DNA of 64,000 nucleotides, taken from NCBI GenBank assembly GCA_947561715.1, contig OX387201.1:10802001-10866000 (forward strand). The letters are read 5' to 3'. Position numbers and translations under genes: made by a program. Below the pieces are notes generated by a model that was given only the letters and a program-made list of their open reading frames with translations, did not search any database and was not told the DNA's origin. The DNA is from Ascidia mentula (taxonomy: Eukaryota; Chordata; Ascidiacea; Phlebobranchia; Ascidiidae). Every line of letters starts with the position of its first letter. Within the stretch, counting starts at the first letter, position 1. This document shows, piece by piece, positions 57,168-64,000 of the stretch.

Positions 57168-57801
57168 ATGAGCAAAATTATGAATTTGATTGCAATTTTT
57201 GTGTTTTGTGCGGTGGCGGTTAATGGATATTCAGTTCCTGATGAATATTACAATCAACTACAAAAAGTTGTAGAAGAGCGTGGTCAGGTTTGTCGTTATT
57301 GGCCATTGAAATAAAGTAATCTGTACATAAATTTGAAAAAGATCGGAAATTGACAATGTCATTATGACGAAATTAATATTTCTGCTTTCTGTCACTCTCT
57401 GTGAGTAATTTTTGATATCTGTACATAAATTGATTTATTTTTTACGAATAGGTAAATATTACTCACTAACTTCCTTGTCTTGCTTTGTGTTCAGTACACA
57501 AAGATACAATTTTCGGAAAAGGCTAGAGAACAACTTCGTACAGCCGCGAAGAAAGCTGTGTCGTACGTCTGTATGCTTGATGACGTCGATCAGCAGATTG
57601 TTGACACAGTTTGCTCGAGGGCACTGCTCACTGGAATGGAACAGCGATCGGAACGTAATCATTAACACCTTTGTTTTAGAGCAATACAACGGTCTATGAC
57701 GGATATACTATAACCTTATTTTTTCTTTAGATCTAACACCTCTAATGTGTTATGACTGTGAAGTAGCGGATCCTGTGTGTTACAACTCATGTCCTCAGTA
57801 A
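57168..57801 (+). CDS. Secreted six-cysteine peptide P4
   Basis: Fourth paralogue. Exons 57168-57287, 57495-57654 and 57731-57801 (351 bases, 116 residues). Signal peptide MSKIMNLIAIFVFCAVAVNG, then a linker ending VVEERGQ. Exon 2 starts YTKIQFSEKAREQLRTAAKK and has YVC ... TVC with 13 residues between. Exon 3 gives MCYDCEVADPVCYNSCPQ and stop. Exon 1 uses a GTTTGT donor, unusual at +3. Exons 1 and 2 have the same lengths as in P5, and long stretches match (DVDQQIVDTVC), so P4 and P5 are the youngest pair in the cluster. Function unknown. Confidence 0.9.
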
Positions 57802-57872
57802 CCTTTCCTACGCACCAGACACGGCGACTTCGAATACTTACGTGCTTATTTTGTTTTAATTTGACTTGTGCC

Positions 57873-57878
57873 AATAAA
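57873..57878 (+). terminator. Candidate polyadenylation signal of P4
   Basis: AATAAA 72 bases after the P4 stop codon. Confidence 0.55.
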
Positions 57879-58619
57879 ATACCAAGTTTGGGGGAATCAT
57901 ACGACTGTTGATGTGTAGCGAATTGGAAAACCAAACAATGTGTTTCAAACCACAACTGGTATTGCCTTTAAATTTTTTTTCTCACTCAAAATTGAGATAT
58001 CATGGAAGAATTTTTGCACATAAACAAAGCTCCTCCAAATACCTAAATCAAGAACGCAGTAAATGAAAGCAGGCATTGAGTCTTATTCTAAAACAACCAA
58101 AACTGTGAAAAATTTGGAACAAAAACATCCCATGTTGCAAAAAGTTATACCCGCTGATTGGTGTCAAGTTTGTATCGGTTTTGGATGAAAGGTTGTTGAC
58201 GTCAAAATAAGATATGGAGAAAGCAAATAACGTCATGAATAACAGCGTTCAAAAATTTGGGTCTCATTAGAGCTCACATTTTTAACATGTGTACAAGTAG
58301 AAATTACATACGAGGTCATGACACAAAAATAATATACGTTACGTTAGAACCCACTGCGTATTACAAAATAACTTTGTCACAAGAATTTTCTGTTGGGGGA
58401 AGTAAAGTATGATGACACGGCGTTACTTGGCCCAGCGCCAGACTGGATAACGGTCAGTGACATTTTGAAGAATGTTTGCAGGACTTGATAAATTGTCGTA
58501 ACCTTCTTTGTAACGAGATGATTGGTCCAAAACAAACTTCTTCATTCCAGATTGAAAAATATAGACTGTGGTCACTGAGCATCTTCATTTTGTTAGTTTC
58601 TGCCACTGACGATTTAAAC
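57879..58619. other. Intergenic region between P4 and P5
   Basis: 0.7 kb, AT-rich. No clear TATA box 60-100 bases before the P5 ATG, unlike the other five members; the best candidate is a weak AAATATAG near 58558. Confidence 0.55.
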
Positions 58620-59160
58620 ATGGGTTGGTTTGTAAAGCTTTTCATATTTTTTGCACTGTGTGGGTTGGCATTGTGTGAATATTCCGAATCCAGTGAATTC
58701 ATAGACAAACTTCTGAAGGTGGTTAAACAACGGGGCAAGGTGGTTAACTGTTATTATGAAGTTCCAATGTGGTTAGTTGAGATAAAACCAAAAGAAAGCA
58801 GTCTGACAAAAATCGGCGTTTAATCTTGTGTTACCACCTCACGGCATTTTTCTTATCATAGCATTCCAAAGTGAATTTTTCGGAGAAAGCAAAAGAGCAA
58901 CTTCGATTGGCTGCACGCAAAGCTGTGTTATACGTTTGTTCGCTTGAAGATGTCGACCAGCAGATTGTTGACACGGTTTGTGCGAGGGCACTGCTCAATG
59001 GAATGGGAAAGCCTCAAGAGTGTAACCAAATTGTTGTGATACCGATTTTGACCAAAAACATCAGCTTTATTAAAAAAATTTTTTTACAGATCCAACCCCG
59101 CACTTCTGCTTGGACTGCAAAATAGCGGATCCAGTCTGTTATGTTTCTTGCCCCATGTAG
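58620..59160 (+). CDS. Secreted six-cysteine peptide P5
   Basis: Fifth paralogue. Exons 58620-58739, 58862-59021 and 59090-59160 (351 bases, 116 residues). Signal peptide MGWFVKLFIFFALCGLALC, linker ending VVKQRGK. Exon 2 starts HSKVNFSEKAKEQLRLAARK, with YVC ... TVC, 13 residues between. Exon 3 gives FCLDCKIADPVCYVSCPM and stop. Closest to P4. Odd points: the exon 1 donor is GTGGTT, weak; no clear TATA box; the tail ends SCPM not SCPQ. The reading frame is intact and all six scaffold cysteines are present, so it is not a pseudogene by sequence, but its expression may be lower or different. Confidence 0.82.
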
Positions 59161-60472
59161 TAATTTCTCCACACTTCTAAGTATATGACTTAATGGTAGC
59201 CTATGTCATTATTGTTGACTCATTGATTATTATGGCTCTTTTGCACATACAATGTTGTTTAAGTTATAACATTATAACCAATAATCTGATACAATTTATG
59301 TTGTGATTAAACAAATACGTGACCAACTCAAGTGAAAAATAAGCCCGAGGTTTTGATAAAATGAAAAAGTGACATTGCCTAAAGGTTAACTCACAACTCT
59401 CCAAACTTGATGGTAGCAACAAAGATATATAGTTGAATTTGTACAAGCTGTTCGTTTAACTCTATATTTTAACATTTTGCTGTAATTTTCATGAGTTTGT
59501 TCATAAAATGTGTAATTTGTAGAAACTTTTTCGTTTTATTTTTGTTGGATATAAAATTTGTCTCTTGTTAATGCGTCGACACGCGCAGCTAATTCAATTC
59601 ATTAAACTTTTTTAGCTTTGAATTTACTTCAGGTGTGATTAATTCATTTCGAAATTTGGGCAAATGTAGATGGCTATATTTCGAACACGTGGTAAGCAAT
59701 GTCGTTAAACACCGGTATTGACCACATGTCTGTTTCGAAACAAATCCCAATTACACTCTGTCACTTCGAATAAACGCGGGATAAAATGTATTATTTACGA
59801 TAAATCGGCGGCACTGAGATGTTTTCGCCAGATGCATTGTTTCACTAATTGGAAGTCGATAGTTCAGAGAACAAAACCGCGAATGTGTTTGCTTATATGG
59901 CAGAATGTTCTCATTAGGCGTAATGATAACACGTGGTAATGTCAGAACATGTTTTAAAAGCTTGCAAAACCGTCGCCGAAGGGTTTTTATATGCAGTAAA
60001 CTTTGCTCATGGCTTGAACATATAGTCAGTTATCGCAGCAGAATTAAAAAAGAGAAACTTAAGTTAATGAAATAGCGACGACACCACTTGGGTCGCTTTG
60101 TGTTGTTTACCTCGGCTAAGTTAAATAGAAATAACGCTTTAAACCTTGTACCATTAACCGCACAGCGCAGATTAAACGATAAAGTTTAAAGAGAACCTCC
60201 GCTCAAATGCCGAAGTTTAACTTACGACACACACTGTGTGACGTATTTACAACTCGTAATATATTGGTTGCCTAGATACGGTCAGGGTGTTTGACAAATG
60301 GCCTTTCTTTAACGACGATTGAAATTGCGCCCAGGGAAAACTGTGGCTAAGGCCAAATAGTTAATCATCCGGAGATCGAACCCCGAACAAGAATATCACT
60401 GAAAAAATCTTTTTGGTACGAGGTTTTCAGCAATTTATTGTCTAGGCAAACAAGTGGGCGTACCCCAGACTT
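59161..60472. other. Intergenic region between P5 and P6
   Basis: 1.3 kb, AT-rich, with no supported gene. Short frames only. It should hold the P5 3' UTR and the P6 promoter. Confidence 0.6.
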
Positions 60473-60479
60473 TATAAAA
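60473..60479 (+). promoter_or_regulatory. TATA box of P6
   Basis: TATAAAA, 99 bases before the P6 ATG. Confidence 0.55.
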
Positions 60480-60571
60480 GAAGCGCATTTAGTGTCCGCG
60501 CACACAAGCAAGATTCATCGCAGGTCAAACAAGCAACTTACCAAGAAACTTTCATCAGAAAATCAAGCATT

Positions 60572-61185
60572 ATGAAGCAAGTTTTGCTTATTCTCTCCGT
60601 AATTGCCCTTGCATCAGCTTACAATGTCAATGGGAAAGTAAACAAAGAAGATTATGGAAGTTGGGAGGTATGTTAAAGGTTTATGTTTATTATTTTTATT
60701 ACTTTTTTATAGTCAAAGCATATTATTTTTTTATTATTTTGTTATTTAAGTTACAGCCGTACAACTTTTCACCCGCTGCAAAGGCACAACTTCAACAAGC
60801 AGGAATTCAGGCCATTGCTCAACTTTGCTTGGGCGAGGAAGTTAATGAGGAAATCATGAATACAATCTGCAGCAGAGCGATTTACACTAAGCTAGGGAAG
60901 CGCAGTGGCGGACGTAAGAAATAAGCTACTAAAAATGGAAAGATTCCTCACTTTTACAAGGCTTATCTTTATTATAGCACGAATACTAGTGTATATTCTG
61001 TACAATACAACAAAATATGTTTATGTGGCTGAACAAAAAATGTTACAATAATAATTTTTGGTGTAAAACTTGCGTAAAGATTAATGACCGTAATATAATT
61101 GTGTTGCATCACAGAAGTGGAAACCAGAAGCTGCTGGGATTGCTCCATCGCTGATCCGATTTGCTTCAACAGCTGCCCACAGTAG
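60572..61185 (+). CDS. Secreted six-cysteine peptide P6
   Basis: Sixth paralogue. Exons 60572-60667, 60757-60913 and 61115-61185 (324 bases, 107 residues). The exon 2 acceptor could instead be six bases upstream (60751), adding two residues in the same phase; I chose 60757 because the protein then starts PYNFSPAAK, like PADFSEEAK in P2. Signal peptide MKQVLLILSVIALASA. Exon 2 carries QLC ... TIC with 13 residues between. Exon 3 gives SCWDCSIADPICFNSCPQ and stop; it has ADPIC where the others have ADPVC. Ends the cluster. Function unknown. Confidence 0.88.
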
Positions 61186-62182
61186 CGAAATCACTACAAT
61201 GTCAAACCGCGTTCCATCTCGCCGGACCCTCTTGCTTCAATTTCTTAAAACTTTTGTTGTCCTCAATATAATACCTATAACATATGTATTTATGTTTGTA
61301 AACTGTGTCTGTGCGTAATTGTCATTGGAATCGTTGCGTCATTTACCCCCATATAATAAAAGTTCGTCAACACGTTGAGTAGAAACCACATCGATAAATC
61401 ACTGACTCGCGTCACTTGGAAAGGAGCCGCCCGCTTAAAACACGAAGGTTGAGAATAATCCTTAACGGATGCGCTACTTAGGCCGTTCATGGTGACGCTT
61501 TCTGCCCGCAGATGTGTAAGAACATTTGTGTCCAAATCACGTTCTGTAAACAGGGGAGGCGTTGCACCTGTGCTTCGCAACAAAAGCGCGTATGGACATA
61601 AAATGTCACCCTAACTACCACAGTAAAATGCATTTCGGTTGACGCCCATAGTCGTAAACTGGTAGCTTTATGTAAATATTGCTCCTTCGGTTCGAGCTTT
61701 TACCGCCAAGTCGTCTGAACAACGACTTGAAAAGAATAGCGCGATACATCGGTTGCTGTTTGACTAACTAGTCTGGGTTATCGAACTGGAAAGTGATTGC
61801 CCACAAGCCTTATTTAAACGTGGATTTAAAGCTTTCATTTTTCAATTATTGGAGCTGGAGTGGAAATGTCTTACAATCTCACATGTTGGAGCTTTTGTTT
61901 ATTTTCCATGTTTTTATCCAGCTTAGAATTGCAAAACGTTAATATAGAGACTTTTCCACAACTGCAAATATGGCAGCATATGTCCCAAGTTCGCAACGGA
62001 ATTAAATTCTTATACTGTGATCACCGAATGCTCAGAAGTATTTTTTATCACTTCTTAAAACCTTTTGAGTCATCTTTCAAATCAGTACAAAGTTCGATAT
62101 GGTCTATATTTTACAAGGTATGAATGAGATGATATACCGATGCCACACAAATACTTTATACGATCTTAATACGCATAATTGG
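61186..62182. other. Intergenic region between P6 and the Ig gene (convergent)
   Basis: 1 kb between two convergent stops. It should hold both 3' UTRs; TTTATT near 61896 (AATAAA on the minus strand) is a candidate polyadenylation signal for the Ig gene. Open frames at 61290-61583 and 61860-62123 show no recognisable content. Confidence 0.6.
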
Positions 62183-63954
62183 CTAGCGATAAACACGGAG
62201 CTTGATGGTTTTCACGGACGTTCCCATCATGTTGCTTGCAAAGCATTTGTAGAAGCCGTCATCGGAATACGCAGCTCCTCTAATGGTAAGTGTACCATTG
62301 CGAAGCATTGTGATACCTGGTCTCGATCTTCGGTTAACCGCCTGTTTTCAGAGTGCGTTACAATGTAAAGGCCAACATTTTGTTAGGAATGGCATTAGTT
62401 TCTCTAGTTTTTTAAAATAAAACTTATCTAACCCCATTGTCCACCACCCTCCTTCCATTCGGCAATACCCAGTAATAAGACGGGGGAGGGACGGCAACCG
62501 CATTGCATTCCATTGTTATTGTCCTTCCCAGCTTCACATAATTCATCCATGATCTACTACGTTTGATCTTAGGTGCAAATGGTGGAGTCTAAAAAAGAGT
62601 TTTTTATATTAGCAAGTCCATGTTCATGCATGAATCAATTAAAAGATCTTTGCTCACCCTAACTGTAACGATTCGCGTTGCGTTGCCTGCAACATTCGAT
62701 GCTACACAGCGCCATCTGCCGGCAAAAGAAAGAGCCATGCTACGTATCACAAGTTCGCCGTTTGGCTTTATGTAAAATCTAAAAATATAAAACTGTGTTA
62801 AAATTTTTATTACTTACAGAGACCAGTTTTTATAAATGCTTTATAGCAACTTAATCAACATAAAACACCCCAAACCGTAAAATATTTGTCAACTTGAGTA
62901 AAACAAAATAACAAAGGGTTATACCCATTTCCCCAAGAACCAGCTGAATACGTCCTTCCGTTCGGTGTCGTCCAACGAATTTGTGGTTTGGGATTTCCAG
63001 CCGAAGTTGAGCACTCCGCGCCCCCTTTTCTGTTTTTTCCGATAGTAATTGATTTAGAGAGAGGCTGTTTGATTTTTGGAGCCATAATTTCCACTGTAAG
63101 ATCAACCTCAGTGCGAGTCGTTCTAATACACACAAATACTTCGTGTTGGAAGAAAACTTTTGGATTCTTAGGAAACTGATTGTCACATCAACGCGTTACG
63201 TTTTCTTGTTCGCAGCTGTTTAATTTTTAACATAAAATAAGTGCAAAAGTTTGTTTCCGTAACTTAAGTTTACAAAAAAAATTTATTGAACCATTGTTTA
63301 GTTTAACATGATCAAAAAATGTCATATAAAACATTTTGTGTGGCAATTTGTTTCGATAATTAAAGATGGTCACTAAAATTCAAGAGCACTTTCGTGTAAA
63401 GTATGTACATGTCAAATGATAAACAGTTTAGTCAACAAACCCTTTCTTGTTGCGGGCCAAACAAGTGTATGTTCCACTGTCTTCCCTTGTCAATTTACTG
63501 ATGCGTAATGTTCCATTATAATGTGTCCTGTGTCTCCAAGTGGGTACAGGCAACGGAAAGCCAGCCTTCTCCCCGTTGGGAAGCCGCCACTCTATTGATC
63601 CGGGAAACCGCCACCACCTGCTCCGATGTTTTCGATCGTGTGGAAACCGACAGTGAAGAAAAACACTTTCCTCCACCATTCTTTGAAGACTGGACCTGCA
63701 GAAGAAAATATTTAAGCAGAAAGTTTGTAACAAAACGACATGTTTCCGAATTCTCCAGATCATTGAATCACGTGTGCACGCTTCAGAAGGTCTTTGTTTA
63801 AATTTTCTCACAAAATCGAAATTGCTTTCTTATATCAATCAGCATTTACTCAAAACACACCTGTAAACTTTTTCGGGTCTGTTCTGAGTACTGATGATTT
63901 GTGAAGTTTTCATTCGCTTGGTTTGCGCTTCGGCTGGCTCGGCTTCGATCAACA
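62183..63954 (-). CDS. Immunoglobulin-superfamily protein, C-terminal part (MXRA5/IGSF10-like)
   Basis: The gene continues beyond the right edge. Exons in coding order: 63861-63954, 63441-63695, 62925-63122, 62658-62778, 62433-62588 and 62183-62341 with stop; all phases agree, about 327 codons. Three immunoglobulin domains are visible. The first has FLHC, WRLPNG and EDSGTYTC; the second GGAEC, IRWTTPNG and AGRWRC; the third ITMEC, YYWVLPNG and DDGFYKC. Each follows the Cys ... Trp ... D-x-G-x-Y/W-x-C pattern of I-set domains, and the repeated W-x-[LT]-P-N-G with N-G-[ET]-L-x-I strands resembles the Ig arrays of MXRA5 and IGSF10. No transmembrane segment follows the last domain, so the protein is probably secreted or matrix-bound. 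Two donors are off-consensus (GTTTGT and GTTAGA). A hemicentin- or peroxidasin-type protein is an alternative. Confidence 0.8.
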
Positions 63955-64000
63955 CTAAGTATAACAGAAGATGAAATCATACGACTTGCGCTGCCTTCTT

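Overview
The window looks like nuclear DNA of an invertebrate chordate, most likely an ascidian tunicate (Ciona-like). This is inferred from compact GT-AG genes in AT-rich DNA and from three diverged Eph receptors side by side; I cannot confirm the species. There is no sign of bacterial, organellar or viral sequence. The ends of the window cut two genes.

Layout. (1) 188-4212, plus strand: the 3' half of an Eph receptor tyrosine kinase (called EphX here: transmembrane, juxtamembrane, kinase and SAM parts; the ectodomain lies left of the window). (2) 7898-30244, minus strand: a complete Eph receptor (EphY), 20 coding exons, 1087 codons, tail-to-tail with EphX. (3) 32606-44936, minus strand: a second complete Eph receptor (EphZ), 20 coding exons, 1011 codons, in tandem with EphY. 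I read both complete receptors exon by exon, and the summed coding lengths are multiples of three. (4) 48204-61185, plus strand: six tandem three-exon genes (P1-P6) for small secreted peptides of about 106-118 residues that share an invariant six-cysteine scaffold (C-x13-C ... C-x2-C-x6-C-x3-C) and an ADP[VI]C..SCP tail. I do not recognise this family, and it is the best candidate for something undescribed. (5) 54328-55233, minus strand, inside the peptide cluster: a two-exon gene for a probable double hot-dog thioesterase-like protein. (6) 62183-63954 and beyond, minus strand: the 3' end of a gene with at least three immunoglobulin domains, resembling MXRA5/IGSF10.

The three Eph genes encode cell-surface receptors for ephrins. 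All keep the kinase HRD and DFG motifs, the juxtamembrane tyrosine pair Y[IV]DP[TS]TYEDP and a C-terminal G-I-x-V tail that fits a PDZ ligand. EphX and EphY have two patches of kinase exon that are almost identical, including at silent sites (98/99 and 141/142 bases), while neighbouring exons and all introns have diverged. That pattern suggests local gene conversion.

The peptide genes carry a TATA-like box 66-99 bases before the ATG in five of six members. With the signal peptides and conserved cysteines, this suggests secreted effector, hormone-like or defence peptides made in quantity in particular cells; that role is inference only. The remaining DNA is intron and intergenic sequence with two tRNA-like repeat elements and a few short tandem duplications. 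I saw no intact transposon.
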